Counted from the first letter of the stretch, positions 25,080 through 38,217 are shown. The stretch: DNA of 64,000 bases from Ctenosaura bakeri (GCA_948474755.1 CAOLHI010002528.1:1-64000), one strand, 5' to 3'. The notes: generated from the sequence alone by a model not told the origin. Program-made: numbers and translations.

Positions 25080-27920
25080 ACATTTTTTTGATTTGTTACT
25101 GAACCTTAAGGATTATTTACCTCCCCGCTACCTATGAAAACACCTATGAACTTTTCATTCATTAAATTATTTATATCCTGCTCTCTATCATGGGATCTCA
25201 GGGAGTGTAGAAATAAAATCCATTTAAACAATTTTAGATGATTTGGAATTTAAAAGTGAAGAATATCAGTTTTTCAAACTAGAAGTGGACTTCAGCTGCT
25301 TCCACTTTTGTTTTCCTCCCCCCCCCCTTATTTTTGGCATTTTTCTCAGTCTGTGCAGCTCCTGAAGGGGCCTGGGATAGAAAACTGGTCCCCAAACCTG
25401 CCATAGTGTCAATTCTTGCAGCGATAAGGTTTATTTTCTTTTTTTCTTTTTTTGAAGAGCGGGGTAGTGTTGTTAGCAGTGTCATTATAGTTCAGTAATA
25501 GTATATTTGTTGGATCATTCTCTTTTTTCAGTTGTAACAACATCTATTTCTCACTACTGAAATGTTGCTGGGGTGGATGTCATTTTAGGAGTTTTGAGAC
25601 TATTTTGGCCTGATGACTTAGTCTGTGACAATAGCTAATAATCAGATTAACAATAGTTTTTTAAAAAATAATTTGATACAAGGAAAATTGAACGATAAAG
25701 AATCAATAAGTACATTTTTTTAAAAAAACCTTTGGTCTAGATCTTTTAAAAATCTCAATAAGACCTGATGTCTATGTTTCTGTGTTGTACTGAAGATGCT
25801 AAACATTAATATGATCACTATTCTCCTTAGCAAAATGAAGAGTAGGGTGGGAAGCAATCCTTATGGCTGGATATTTAAATGTCAGTGATTGAGATTCTTC
25901 TTGGGTGTAAATTACCCCAACCAGTAAATAATTTTATGGCCTCCCTTAAAAAAAATCTAATTGTAGAGGATGAACACTGCTTCCAAATTTTATTATATGT
26001 TAATAAATCATAGGTGCCTTTTAAGGTTCCAGTTTGTGAATGTTGGAGCAAAATCTGATGGAAGGGCATGATCCTAGCATTTTCTTTACATTTCCCATAT
26101 GCAGTCAACTCCTAGTACTCAAACAATCAGAGCAATGTAGATTTAGGACCAATTGATAAGGCACTCTTTTACAGGAATCTTAAGATGAAACACACCATTT
26201 ACCATAAATGCTGTGTAGTACTGTGGACAATGGAGTGGCAGCTGGAGACAACATGGTGAGTCAGCTCTGGGTGCTACCCAGAACTTTGAAGTATCAATCC
26301 AAGGTACTATATGCCCTATCTTCCAATTAGCTTCAGAACATTGTATTACTTCTTTAAAAACTGAACAAAACCCCAGAGCACATTCACCTGCACAGTGACT
26401 TGGGAGCTACAGTACTAGCTTCTACTTGTGTGTGTATGAGGAAGGAGGTGCATAGGGAAAAATTGGTAGTGCTATGCTAGTGCTCTTGTAGCAGAAAAAG
26501 ATGGGCAGAACATCAGGTTCCTGGGGAGAGGGAAGGTAAGAAAGTTTGCTTTTTGACCACTGAGGGCCAAACCTGAAGATCAGTAACAAAAGGGGTGCAA
26601 AATAAAAATTGCTTGCTCCACACTTTGCAGAGTTGAAAGCCTACTGATAAAGAGTGTAGGGAAGCAGCTATAGCAATCTATGATTGCCATGTTCTTTGAA
26701 TATACATGGCAAATATTAGAGGTTATATTCCCAGAACATAGGACTAATGTACTACAAGTTATATTGGGATGGGGCATGGAATGAAGGTATAACAAAGCTG
26801 TATTTCAAAAATAACAAAACACATAAGAGCAAACTTGCTTTACTGATATAACAAGAAACAGTTTTGACTTACCAAGGTTACTTTTAAAAGGCATTTTTAC
26901 AATAAGTTTTTCCCCCAGTGTGTTTATCAACACCTACCTGTTTGTCTTGAAAAAGTAGCAGAAAGTAACAGAAAGATAGCAGACAATACAGAAAAGTAAC
27001 ATAATGGTTTACTCTTTCTGTTGTTGTAATATGTAATGGCAATAAGTTATTTGTAAACACTGTAATGAGTTATCAGGCCAATTACTTTTAAAAAGTGATG
27101 TGCTGAGCTCTTAATATTTCAGATGAAGCTTCAGCAATATAAGGCTATTGAAATGTCTTGTTAATGGGGTTAATGCCTCAAAGAATAATAAGTGCCTTTA
27201 TTTTAGCTGTTATGCATCAGTGATCTGTAATTATCTGCTAGTTTACTGAGATTTTGGATCTCTGTTTACAGCTGATAAGTTCTCAGTCATTGGGTTATAG
27301 CTGGGTATATTACATTTTGTAATATTCATTGGTTTTACTATTGAGTTCATTTCATTTCTGTTACTTATAATTCACCTGGCCAATCCTATATTTAAAGGGA
27401 TGTGTGTGTATACATCGTGCCTCCCTAACTGAAATCAAGTACCAATTTCACCATTGCACCCCTATTTTCCTTCCCAAGAACACTAAAACTTCAAAGCTGC
27501 TGTAAAAGACCTGCATATATTGTCTTTCCCATGTGACAACAGGTGGGATTATGTTCAATATGGCTGTGAAGTATCCCACCAAGTAGAGTAAACCTCTGTG
27601 TTAACCTCAGATGCAGTTACATCCAGATATAGCCTGTGTACATTTTTTTCCCTACTTCCTGGGATGTCTTCCCAGCAGAGTAAAGGAAATGAAAATGGGT
27701 GAAGCAGCTATTCTATACTTCTGCTTCAGACTTCCCCTTTCCCCTGAGTTTTTCTTTTGTTTTTTCGCTGTTTTAGTAGCTTTTCTGATATGCAGTTTTT
27801 GAATGCTCCGGTCCATCTAATATATGAAAGTCAAGGTTTGCCTGTGTCAGGCAAAGACCTCATATGATTGACTGTGACAGGTGAAAACCTCATATGATTA
27901 ACTACTTAAGAAGATTCAGT
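25080..27920. other. anonymous DNA
   Basis: AT-rich with no supported exon. A C-run (about nine) is at 25317-25327. A weak 28-bp-period duplication (AAGACCTCATATGATT) is at 27855-27905. Confidence 0.4.
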
Positions 27921-27924
27921 GGCA

Positions 27925-28255
27925 GACTTCTCATGTTGGTGACACACTTTTTAGACATGGATCATTTCGTGACACAGTAATTCAGTTTTACTAGCAAACC
28001 AGAGGTTAAACTGACCCCTTATAGGAGATCCAAACACATACATAAATTGTAATAATGAAATGTATGGGGATACAACATATCCCATGAAAACCTTTCATTT
28101 TTATTTTTAAAAATATATGATTTATTTATAACATATAACATACATTTCCAAGGCTTAGGCGGGGGGGCTCATTCTTGGTCAGGGAGGTGACACACCTATA
28201 CCCTTCAGGTGACACACTAACATGTTGCAACACACCATTTGGAAAGCCTTGTTCT
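27925..28255 (-). repeat. interspersed DNA-transposon-like repeat (copy 2), minus strand
   Basis: Blocks TCATGTTGGTGACACACTTT, TTTACTAGCAAACCAGAGG and ACCATTTGGAAAGCCTT are the reverse complement of those in copy 1 at 955-1255. The two copies therefore define both ends of the family. An extra GACACACCTATACCC segment near the right end is not in copy 1. Confidence 0.72.
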
Positions 28256-28257
28256 AT

Positions 28258-28335
28258 GAAATCCTGGGCTTCACAGTTTAAGGAGGAGCCTTTAGAATTC
28301 TCTGCCAGAGAGCTCTTGGGCCTCAGTCAACTGTG
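28258..28335 (+). repeat. fragment of the palindromic MITE family
   Basis: ATCCTGGGCTTCACAGTTTA and GAATTCTCTGCCAGAGAGCT match the middle of the MITE at 11292-11493. The outer arms are missing. Confidence 0.6.
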
Positions 28336-28674
28336 TCTGTCTTGAATAGACCAGTTGCTGTGGAATGAGGCCTAGCTGCGAGGAGGAGGGCAGTGTATTC
28401 CCTCAGCAACCCAACCTGTGAATAACTCTGAATACAGATTGGATTGGGGAATATGGGGAAAAGTTGCAGGTACTGGACAAGTTTGGAAATTAGAGACACA
28501 AGATCTCAAATTTTTTTAACAAGTATCACCTATGAGAAAATAAAATCCCGGGCCATGCTGAATATATATACCAGTGTACTATGGATTCTCATCAAGAAGG
28601 AAGTGGATTTTTTTTAGTATATTATACTGTCATGACTGTTCAGATATTGTACTGTTCCCAACAAATATGTTATT

Positions 28675-29000
28675 CTTAACTGCTGTCAAGTTGACTTCAA
28701 TTTATGGCAACCCAGTGCATGAGGGACCTCCAGGTTATTCTATCATGAACTGCCTTCCTCAGGTCTTGCAGACTCAGGGCTGTAGCTTCCTTGATTGGGT
28801 CTGTCCACCTGTCATGCAGTCTTCCTCTTTTCCTACTGACCTTACCAAGCTTTATTGTCTTTTCTAGTGAGTCATGTATTCTCATGATGTGCCCAAAGTA
28901 CGATAGCCTCAGTTTAGTCATCTTGGTACTAGGGAGTGATCAGTCTTAATTTGTTCTAGGACCCATTTGTCTTTTCAGGAGTCCACATTTCAAATAAACT
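28675..29000 (-). repeat. Bov-B (RTE) LINE 3' end or Sauria SINE, minus strand
   Basis: On the minus strand one frame reads LSYFGHIMR and, after a gap, WTDPIKEATALSLQDLRKAV. This is the C-terminal signature of RTE/Bov-B reverse transcriptase, though it also occurs in Sauria SINE tails. The end at 28675 is CTGTCAAGTTGACTTCAAT, the shared 3' tail. Confidence 0.8.
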
Positions 29001-29009
29001 GAAAATGCA

Positions 29010-30785
29010 ATCCTTTAGTATTCATTGATAGATAGTTACATTTCAAGACCTTATCAGAAATGTGTGAAGTTGTAGTTCAACAACATTTGGAGGGATGGAC
29101 ACACACACATACACACACTCTTGCAGTCTTCAGTTTATTTCCTTTTTCAAAATGAGCTTAACTATCTTGCCCTCTCTTATGTCATAATAATATTTCTTTT
29201 TTGGATTTTCTTTTCTTCTGCTCACATTCTTTTGTACTTCTCATTGCCTAGGTTTCCCTTTTTCCCCCTTTGAACAGAACAAGTCACTTTGAAGCCCAAT
29301 TTCTTTCTGTGATGTATATGCTGTGTGTGTGGTGGGGAGAGGAGTGCATATGCTTAATTATTTGTCACTGGAATCATTGGGGCTTAAAAGATCTGAAGAG
29401 AATTAAAAACCAAGATGGGAACCCTTCTACTGTGTTAAAGAGTTGTCAGAACACAGATTAACTTTTGTTTTGCTGGTGCTGGTTCTTAACAAAACATGTG
29501 CCCTAGAGGAATTTAGAGAACATACGTTACAAGGAGCAATGGATTCAAGCTGCAGGGATATGCATGCATTTGCTAGTCTTTTAAATCTATTAGTGAGCAC
29601 CTATTGTGATGGCAAGTTATATGCGGAGTATTTAACTTTTCCTTACCTATGTTCAGATTCTGAGCAGTGTCTGGGAAAAAAAATCTGATGATAAACTATA
29701 CTTTTTAAAACATTTGCTTTTTTGTGTTTCCTTTATTGTATGCATAGAGTTCTGTTTACATGCTGTTTCTACAGATAAGTTATACTTACAACTGAACAAT
29801 AGACAGAATTTGCTGTCCCCAAGTCTCTAAAAAAAAATAAAATACTGGGCTGCTTTAAAGACTTTTCTTTGGAGAATCTCTTCAAAGTTTTACTTGTCTT
29901 TGGGTCCTCCAGCATAATTGTGTTTGTATATTTTCCTTTTTCTCACTCACTGGTCCTGGTTCTACTGACATTTGATACCAAAGTACACAGCTAGCCTTGG
30001 CTACATGTCTGTGGCTGGCACAATATAGCATAATAAACCATATAAAATTTATATACAATTCTGTATAAACATAGATTCACATAATCTTCTATATATGCAA
30101 GTGGTAAAAATATGGTGTTGCATAGTTTTGTATAGTACACAAGTTGCTCAACTGACAGAAAACACTTTGTTAAATGCAAGTCTGCTTTAACTGATATTTG
30201 GCTATGTAACAAAAGTTGTCAGAGGCTTGGATTCTTCAGCATCATACAACATGCTTTCCATTCCAAAAGCTTTGTGAAATTATGAGCTGGTTATTTAGAG
30301 TTCAAGGAAAGGTCAGAACATAGAATTCTGCCGGAAGAGAGATTCTTTTCCCCCTTTATTCAGTTTTCATTTGGGATTTTCTTTTTCTTTTTCTTTTTCC
30401 GTGTTGCCTGTGCTCTCTAAAGGCTCATGTAATGGTAGCTTTCTGTTAAAGGAACACATTGCTTTCTGGGAATTATTGGTAGTATGTTTTAACCAAACAT
30501 AAAAAGCAAACATTGTATTTTGTCTGCTGTGGAACTCATGTGTTGGAAAGCTGGTCAGCTTTCTTGGTGACTAACTGTAGCCTCATTCAGTGATTAAAGA
30601 ATGCATAGACAAGAAGAAGTCCTATACATAACCGTGTGATTTCTTCATAGAGGTGACACATATACAACTGTATGCATGTAGGATTTCCCATGTGGTCAGA
30701 GGTCATGCTGTTTTTTTAATTACTATTTTGTGACATTTTTCTCCTTGGTCTGACAAACATATTGACCAATTTGTGGGTTTTAGAG
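29010..30785. other. anonymous DNA
   Basis: Short ACACACAC run near 29100-29118. The segment 29699-29755 (TTTTTAAAACATTTGC...) recurs in diverged form at 31780-31835. No exon seen. Confidence 0.4.
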
Positions 30786-30787
30786 TA

Positions 30788-31742
30788 GTCAGCCCTCTAC
30801 CTTTGTGGGCTTCATTTCCCCAGATTTGATTAATTGCAAATTTCTTCAGCCCTTGCCCACCCCCACCCCGACCTCATCTGGAATATTGTGTCCAGTTCTG
30901 GACACCTCATTTCAAGAAGGTTATCGACAAGCTAGAGCATGTCCAGAGGAGGGCTACCAAAAGGTGAAGGGTCTGGAAGCCATGTCCTGTGAGGAGCCAC
31001 TTAGGATGCTGGATATGTTTAGTCTGCAGAAGAGAAGGTTAAGAGGTGACATGATAGCCATGTTTAAATATTCGAAGGGATGAGATATTGAGGAGGGAGC
31101 AGGCCTGTTTTCCGCTGCTCCAGAGACTAGGACGAGGAGCATTGGATTCAAGCTGCAGGAAAGGAGATTCCACCTGAACTTTTACAGTCAGAGCTGTACA
31201 GCAGTGGAATATGCTGCCTTGGAGTGTGGTAGAGTCTCCTTCTTTGGCGGTTTTTAAGCAGAAGCTGGATGGCCATCTGTTGGGAGTGTTTTGATGTGTG
31301 TTCCTGCATAGCAGGGGTTTGGACTGGATGGCCCTTGTGGTCTCTTCCAACTCTATGATTCTATGACCTCAGGCACTTCTTTTCTAGGGGAATTTTTCCT
31401 TTTGCCAGGTCTGATCAGGCCAAGCAGTCTTTTAAAAACCCACGTCTGGTTCTCCTCCTCCTCCTCCACCAGCCATTGCTTGGCCAGCTAAAGATGACCC
31501 AATTTCTCAGCATATGAACCCTCTCCTGATGCTCCTCCACCCACCCAAGGAAGGAGATGGACAGGAGAGAAGAAATATGGGACCACCATGCTGACCTACC
31601 TGGTTTGGACCCTTTGTGCTGTCCTCCTTGCCGTGCCTCAGCCTCTCCCCCCTGCCCCACACATACACATATTTTGGTATCTGCAATTTTTCTACTTTTG
31701 TGAGGATCCTGGGCCCCAACCCCAGTAAATGTGGAGTGCTGA
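30788..31742. mobile_element. mariner-like element split by a CR1 insertion
   Basis: The left end is TAGTCAGCCCTCTACCTTTG. The right end, read on the minus strand, is CAGTCAGCACTCCACATTT. These TIRs match the elements at 19030 and 40336. The inside between 30877 and 31371 is foreign CR1, leaving about 460 bp of the host element. Confidence 0.65.
30877..31371 (+). mobile_element. short 5'-truncated CR1 LINE, plus strand, nested
   Basis: The plus-strand text contains [16 protein letters not shown] in frame, GTCTGGAAGCCATGTCC, the terminal block GGATGGCCCTTGTGGTCTC, and the octamer tail ATTCTATG. It is flanked by GACCTCA at 30870-30876 and again at 31365-31371, a possible 7-bp target duplication or microhomology. 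It keeps only the last part of RT and the 3' UTR. Confidence 0.85.
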
Positions 31743-31749
31743 CTGTGGT

Positions 31750-34700
31750 TTTCATATAGACCATCATGGCTTTCTTTGCTTTTTAAAAACATTTGCTTTT
31801 TCTTGTATCCTTTATAGTATGAGTAGAGCTCCACAGATGCAGTCGAACATATATGGAAGGTGCTAATTGGGGAAGGACTGATGTAGCAAATGGAGTCTTG
31901 AACAGAGAGGCCTATGTTTGAAACCCTTTCAAAAGAATGATCCTAGATTACTCAGCCTAGTCTTCCTCACATGATTTTTGAGAATAAATGGCAGAGAAAC
32001 TGAGCTCTTTGGAAAAAGACAAGATATAATTCAAAGGAATTAATTTTTCTTCCTGTGTTTGGTCTCTCCCCCGCCCTTCCTCCCTTCCTCTCTTTTTAAA
32101 TGCCAGCCACAAGTCAACAATTTGGAGCAACCTACATTTGTTAAAACAAAAACATTCAGGAACTATTAAATTACTGTCTATATTGGTGCTTAAGCATGGG
32201 CAGTCAAGAACAGAGATGTCCAAAACCTATTGTTAGTCCTGACTAGAGTAGATCATTCAATCAGTGGGATTTACCTATGTGTTGACTCACCAGTCAACAA
32301 TTGATTGAATAGGTTTACTGTTTTTGGGACTAATCAATAGGATTCCAGCCACTGTGGTATAGGTTCTAATGTGAGTGAAATGAGAGTTAAAGCTGCCCTG
32401 GAATGAGGGATGCTAAGCAGTTCTAGCACAGAGTGGGATTGGGAAGGCAAGCAGATAGACAGAGACTGGTGATAGACAATAAAACTAGGGAAATATAGAG
32501 ACTGGACAGTCCTAAAAAGATGGTCAGAATCTGGGTGATACCCAGACCAAAACCCAGGCTTGACCTGGAATCATTTGTAGTTAGGCTGAACTAGAGTGTG
32601 ACTGAGGTAGCTGAGAGGATAATACAACTGTTTTCGGCATTCTTTGCTGCTGAATGAAGGGGTAGGAGAACCCAGATTAACAGCCACTATACCCATTCTC
32701 TACTCCTCACATTCCTCCTGACAGTAACCTAGTTCAGCTGTAACAGCAAAATCTATATTGAATGTGTAGAATAAAATTATGTAAATAAATGAAGGCTTAG
32801 AGTCCCAAGAACTAACCTGCCTGAATCCCTGGTTTGCATATTCTTTCTTCTAAACTCTGATTGTCAAAGAAAGAAAAATTTCAAAATATGGTAGAATGCC
32901 TTTTGATATTCACTAGCTGCTATGAATATGCACCACAAAACACAACAGCTGTGCGTCAGAACCACTTCCACTATAATTTAGAATGTCTGTGTGTCTTCAC
33001 TCTTAATGCTGCTTGTAAAAAGTTATTTGGTGCTTATTGGAGTAAATGCTACGTTATTCATCTGCAAAGTAGGGCTAAGTTTTGGAAAGGACAAATAGAG
33101 CCATTCTTTTATAGCTGATTTACTGATACAAATCTGCTGCTTAAGTTAACTTTTTAATGGAAACGTACTGGGTTCTCTTAATGTAACTGAATGTAGAAGA
33201 AAAGGATGATCATATACAAGTTCATATCTAATATGCAGGACAGAGCCAATAAAATGACTTGAGTGGTCTGCCTTAAAAATGTGAAATGGCAAACGTTTGA
33301 ATGAAGTGACATGAAAACCAGTCGTCTAGGACTTGACTGAAATATGTTGCCTCATCCTACTTCCTTGGGCTTTTCTTATTCTCTTATTTTAAATTGACTG
33401 TATAAGATTTATATCCCATAGGTCTATGCCACTTCAGTATACCTGTCTTATTTAGTGCCCAAATCCTATTTGATTGAGCAGACTATCTTATCATAAGTGT
33501 TGTCTGTACTTGCTTGATCCAGCTGAAATTAGGTGCTTCTGTATAACCTTTCTGACACGTTATGACGAATATACATGGAGTAGGAGAATGGAATCATGTC
33601 CACTAAGCTTTCTCCAGCTTCCTGCATGCATTCAGCATAAACGGTGAAAGACTCCACAAGCATACAGTCAGTGTGGGAGCCTGTGTGATGTAGTTACAAT
33701 GTTGGACTTGTCTGGGGAGACACAGATTTAATTCTCTTTTCAACTGCAATTAACATCATTAATTAATTTTATCTTGTACACTTTTAAAATTGAAAAAATG
33801 GGTTTAAACTGCAGGATTAGTGAATTCCTTATCTGTTTCTCAAAGTAATGAACCTATGGAAGTAGTCAGTTTGGACTATGCTTCTCTAGGGTTCACTAGC
33901 TCTCAAAGATGTTTATTGATTTCTCTGTACCTGTCTCCTCCTCTTGATTGTGATTTTGTGGCAGAATAAGGGGTGGGACAGGAGGGAAGGGGCATGTGCT
34001 CTGCACTTCCTGTTCCAGACATTTTTCCACAGTGGAAAATACAATGCCATTAAACACAAAACAGATATATTTTAGGAATATGTAGAAGGGATAGAAGGCA
34101 TATCTAATATGATCACACACCTCTAATCTTAACATCTTTATTTAGCTCTAATGTGTTCTGTTTGGTAACAGCTAGCTAAAAGCATAGAGCTTCCTTCCAT
34201 TCATGGAATAGGGCAATATAGTTGCAATTGAATGCTGAAATCTTGCTGTGCAAATGCAAGAGCTGTTCCTTCCCTGTTTAGTTGGATGATATTGTGTTTA
34301 TTCTTTGTTGTTTAAATGCACTACATATGCAAATGTCAATAAGAAGTAAAACATCTCAAAATATTCATTTCATTGAATCATTCTAAAAATCTTGTCATCA
34401 GGAGGTACTCCAGCCAGTCTGACTTGTCTGGGAGTGGCTCCCCAATCTTGACTGAAAGGAAGTAATGAGTCGTTCTGTTTACCATTGTGCCTGGAGTGCT
34501 TTGGACTGAGTAATCAGCAGAACAGAATAGCCTGCCTAGAGGAACTTGGAAAGTTGTATTTTTATAGTCCCTTCATACCATTTTGAAGGATTTTAAAACA
34601 TTTCTGTCACTGGTACCCCAGATAAATCAAGGGACATGTTGGGTGGAACACGTCTCTCAAATATCCATGCTTCTTTGGGAGATGGTGGGAATGAAGAAAA

Positions 34701-36577
34701 ATATGCACCAGAACTAGTCCAAGCTTTCAAACAATTTAAAAGACTTAGTAGCCTGCAGAAAGGTTTTAATTGTTTCACTGACCCCACATATCTGTGAAAG
34801 CAGTTTATTGTCCAGCTTTGATAAAGCTTTGTTGCCTGGTGGCCTGGGGGATTTTCTTGCTTACTTGAGGTGGCTAACCAAATGCTTACTTATAAGTCAA
34901 CAAAATGAGTCCCAAAAAGAAGTTTACCATCATTTAGGAACATGATGTCAGCAAAAGTTCCATAGTTGCTGTTAAGATTAATGTGTGTGAGGACTTAGCG
35001 TCTTTTACCCTGTTATGGGTGGGAATCATGTTATCCCCCAGATGTTGTTGAATTGCAACTCTTAGCAGACTAACTTGGCAATTCAAGGGCGCTCAGCTCA
35101 GCAGTATCTCTCTTTGGAGATCACCATAACCCAGGGGAAGAACACAGATCTCTGGGGGCAGAACTGAATCAAGGAGGATGTCCAAATAGTGCAGTTCCAT
35201 CCAGACACCAGACTTGCAGACCTGGGCATCACCCACCCTCATAGCTGTCATATTGTTTAGTTCTCTTTATCCATTTCCAGCCCTTTAGCAGGGCATAACA
35301 ACAAGAAAGCTTTCATATTGCATTAGGTGTCATGGTAGTAATCTCTTTCTTATTTGTGTAGTTAGACTTCCAAGTCTTGTAACTCATAGTTCCTGGTGGG
35401 TAGATAGCATATCCCATTTGTTTCTAGTTATTCAGATGATGTATATATTCTTGCCCTGGCAGGATGTCTCCTGCCAAACTGTGTGGCACTTCTTAATACT
35501 CTGTTCCTGATCATGAAGGTTTCAAAGTCAGAAAAAACAGCACAAAATATTTTCTGTGTTTCTATGAACATAGTGTCAGATAGTTCTATTTATCCAGCCT
35601 GACCATTGTCATACTTGATGTGACTCCTGCAAGTAATCTGCCCCAAGTTTCCTGTGATTCTTCAGTTTCAGCAAAGAAAAGTTGATAAGAATATCTGGTA
35701 GATCCTCTTCTCAAACTATATTAAGATTATTGTTTGCTAAGGGTACTATTCAAACTGTCATATTGTTTGCTATTACCTGTAATAAATAATACCACCTGTA
35801 AAGAAGATGTTTTGCATTTGATTTTACCTTTGATGTGATGCGCCTTGGATAGGATCTGTACATGTAACATATGCACAAAACTAGATATCTTCCTCTTGAG
35901 ATGATGCAGCACCTTTTAGCTAAGGGATGAAACAAGTGAAATCTATTGGCTATTTGTGCTTTGCTTTCACAGAGATTCTCCCAAGCTGGCAACACTCCCA
36001 ATTTTTCTGAGTATCTTTTTAACCCCCAAAAGCTCTCCTAAAGGGCTTCTGGTGGAACGATTAAAATGGGCCCAGAATGTATTCTCGACTTGGCTTGATA
36101 TTAAAAATGGAGTCAATTTTAGTATAGAAGTTCAGAAGGCAAAGATAAATGTTTGTTAGAGGGAGGCAAAGTTCCATCAAGAATTCACAAGTTAATGTTT
36201 TATGACACAAACTTCTTCGAAGTAGAGTCACTTAGATGTAGATGCAAAAATACTCTCATTTTAAAAAGTTGCACACAGATATTGATGCACAAGTCTTTCA
36301 AAAGCTCCCAGATTCATGTTGTTGATTCATCAGCTACACTGTCAAATGCTCAGTGCAACCCTGCCATGTTCCTGTTGAATAAAGATTGAAAGAGGTTCCA
36401 AGATCACAGTGGCATAGCCTGGAAATTTTACACCCTGGCCTGGTACTAGTTAAGATCACTTTATGAACAATTATATTGAAAGCTTAACAGAGATGCTTCA
36501 GCTGGGGAATGCTTCTGGAAACCAGCTCCAAATTGCATTGAGCTGTCTTCTTTGGGCTAAATAAAGTAGGAGAACAG
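31750..36577. other. anonymous DNA
   Basis: A weak head-like piece of the tRNA-SINE (GGGAGCCTGTGTGATGTAGT, then GTTGGACTTGTCTGGG) is at about 33675-33745. Otherwise no exon, RNA or family repeat is recognised. Confidence 0.4.
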
Positions 36578-37000
36578 AGAGCCAGTGTGGTGTAGTGGTT
36601 TGAGCATTGGACTATGGGCCTTTCTGCTCTACACTGTTATAGTACTATTATTCCACTTTCAACATCCCCTTGAATTCTGGGTTTGTAGTTTAGTGAGGCT
36701 AAAGAGCTCCTTGACTGAGAATTCTAAATACTCCTCCCTAAATTGCAATGCCCAGGATTCGGTAGGATGTTGAAAATGGAATAATACCACTATAACAGTG
36801 TAGTGCAGAAAGGCCCTAGGATTCTGGAGACCAGAGTTCATATCCTCCCTTGGGCATGAAAATCTACTGGGTGACCTTGAGTAAATCTCACTATCTCAGC
36901 CTCAGAGGAAGGCCCTCTTTGAACAAGTCTTGCCAAGAAAATCGCATAACAGGTTTGTGTTAGGGTCAGACACAACTTGAAGGCAGCAGCAACAATAAAT
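36578..37000 (+). repeat. tRNA-headed SINE, plus strand, split by a MITE
   Basis: The head starts GAGAGCCAGTGTGGTGTAGT with a good box A (TGGTGTAGTGG). It is interrupted after GGACTAT at 36615 and resumes at 36817 with TAGGATTCTGGAGACC. The rest runs to AACTTGAAGGCAGCAGCAAC. The MITE sits earlier in the SINE than in the copy at 11185. Confidence 0.88.
36616..36816. mobile_element. palindromic MITE (copy 2), about 201 bp, inserted in a SINE
   Basis: GGGCCTTTCTGC at the left and GCAGAAAGGCCC at the right are exact inverted ends of 12 bp. The arms share TACACTGTTATAGT and ATTATTCCACTTTCAACATCC with their complements. TA occurs on both sides (ACTAT before, TAGG after), and the rejoined SINE reads GGACTAGGATTCTGG as in other copies. 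Confidence 0.85.
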
Positions 37001-37004
37001 GGGC

Positions 37005-38105
37005 TTCTCAAGGCTGCAGTTCTCATGGATTTCAGGAGAAATGGATTTCAGGGGAAGGCTTCCTTAAATAACCCCCGGATTCCTTAAATAACCCCTAAAC
37101 CATCAAAGCATTCCAAGATAATCTGGAAGCTGCAAACAAAATAATTTCCTATTGTAAAAATCAGCAGACTTCTGGCCAATTTCAGAACAAATATAGATAA
37201 GGCTGTGGAAATGCTCACATTATTCATCTCCAAAAAGTTAAGGCATTCCCCCTGCATTTTGAATTAGATCAACTGGAGTGTCTTGAGATAGAAGTTATTT
37301 CTTAAAGCTGAAATATTTCTTTAGCATAATTACAATTCGTCTTCTGCTTCTGCAAGTGTCTTTTTTACAAGATTGGTGTCTATTTTCAGACTTTCCTCAG
37401 CAAAGCACTATAACTGCTTGCTTGTTTTATTTTTATTTTATTTCTTTAGAGCAGAATGGTGAAAATGTAGACCTCAAGATGTTGTTGGATTTCATCTCCT
37501 ATCACCCCTATTTAGTAGAGAAAATGTGAGCAATAGGGCTTCACTTGCCTACTCCTGCTAATGCTGAAATGCAGAAAGTATCTGAGTGGGTCACAAAACG
37601 AAGTTGTTGGGTGTTTTTTTTAAAACACACCTATGAAATACATGAACTTTGGGCTAAATTGTGGCTACTGTTCCCACTGAATTATGAGTTATCCATTGTG
37701 TCTGAATTATTTATAATTGCTTGTATGGACAATGCTTCTCAAGATGTTGTTATTAATGTTAGTCTTTGGCAGCAGATACGTTGCTTTTCTAAGCACCATC
37801 AGGAAAAAGGATATGTTAGATTAGAGAACATAACTGGCTAGTTTTCTATATATAAGGAGATTTGTTGTATTAGAGGAGTGTTTTACCATTCCTTCCCTAT
37901 TGTCTGAAATGGCTTGGGGAGAGATGTGCATGCTAAGAGGAGAAAATGGTAGAAAGCTTATTTTTGAATTCCTCCTTCCAATGGAAAACAACACCAATCT
38001 TTCTTCTCTCTGAATACTCCCAGGATATCCATTATTGTGATCCTTGCATTTCTAGGCTTGATCCATCAGAAGCTTCACCATGTGATTCCTTAACTGTGAC
38101 TTTTC
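37005..38105. other. anonymous DNA
   Basis: A local duplication of TTCCTTAAATAACCCC lies at 37050-37087. The segment 37450-37510 resembles one arm of a hAT-like MITE (GATGTTGTTGGATTTCATCT) but no partner arm was found. Confidence 0.4.
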
Positions 38106-38217
38106 TTTTAGACCAGTGGTTCTTAACCTTTTCTTTACTAGTGACCCTCTGTAAATATAATATGTTGCCAGGCACTCACAAGAGTTAAGATTTAAATATT
38201 TAAATTTAGATTTACTT

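Noticed and set aside
31415..31834. 139-codon minus-strand open frame
   Set aside because: It lies partly in the mariner-like element split by CR1 and continues into unique DNA; composition is Arg/Gly-rich from a GC-rich patch.
36578..36640. tRNA gene
   Set aside because: Box A and box B-like text belongs to the head of a SINE family found about ten times here, and no cloverleaf with a proper acceptor stem forms.
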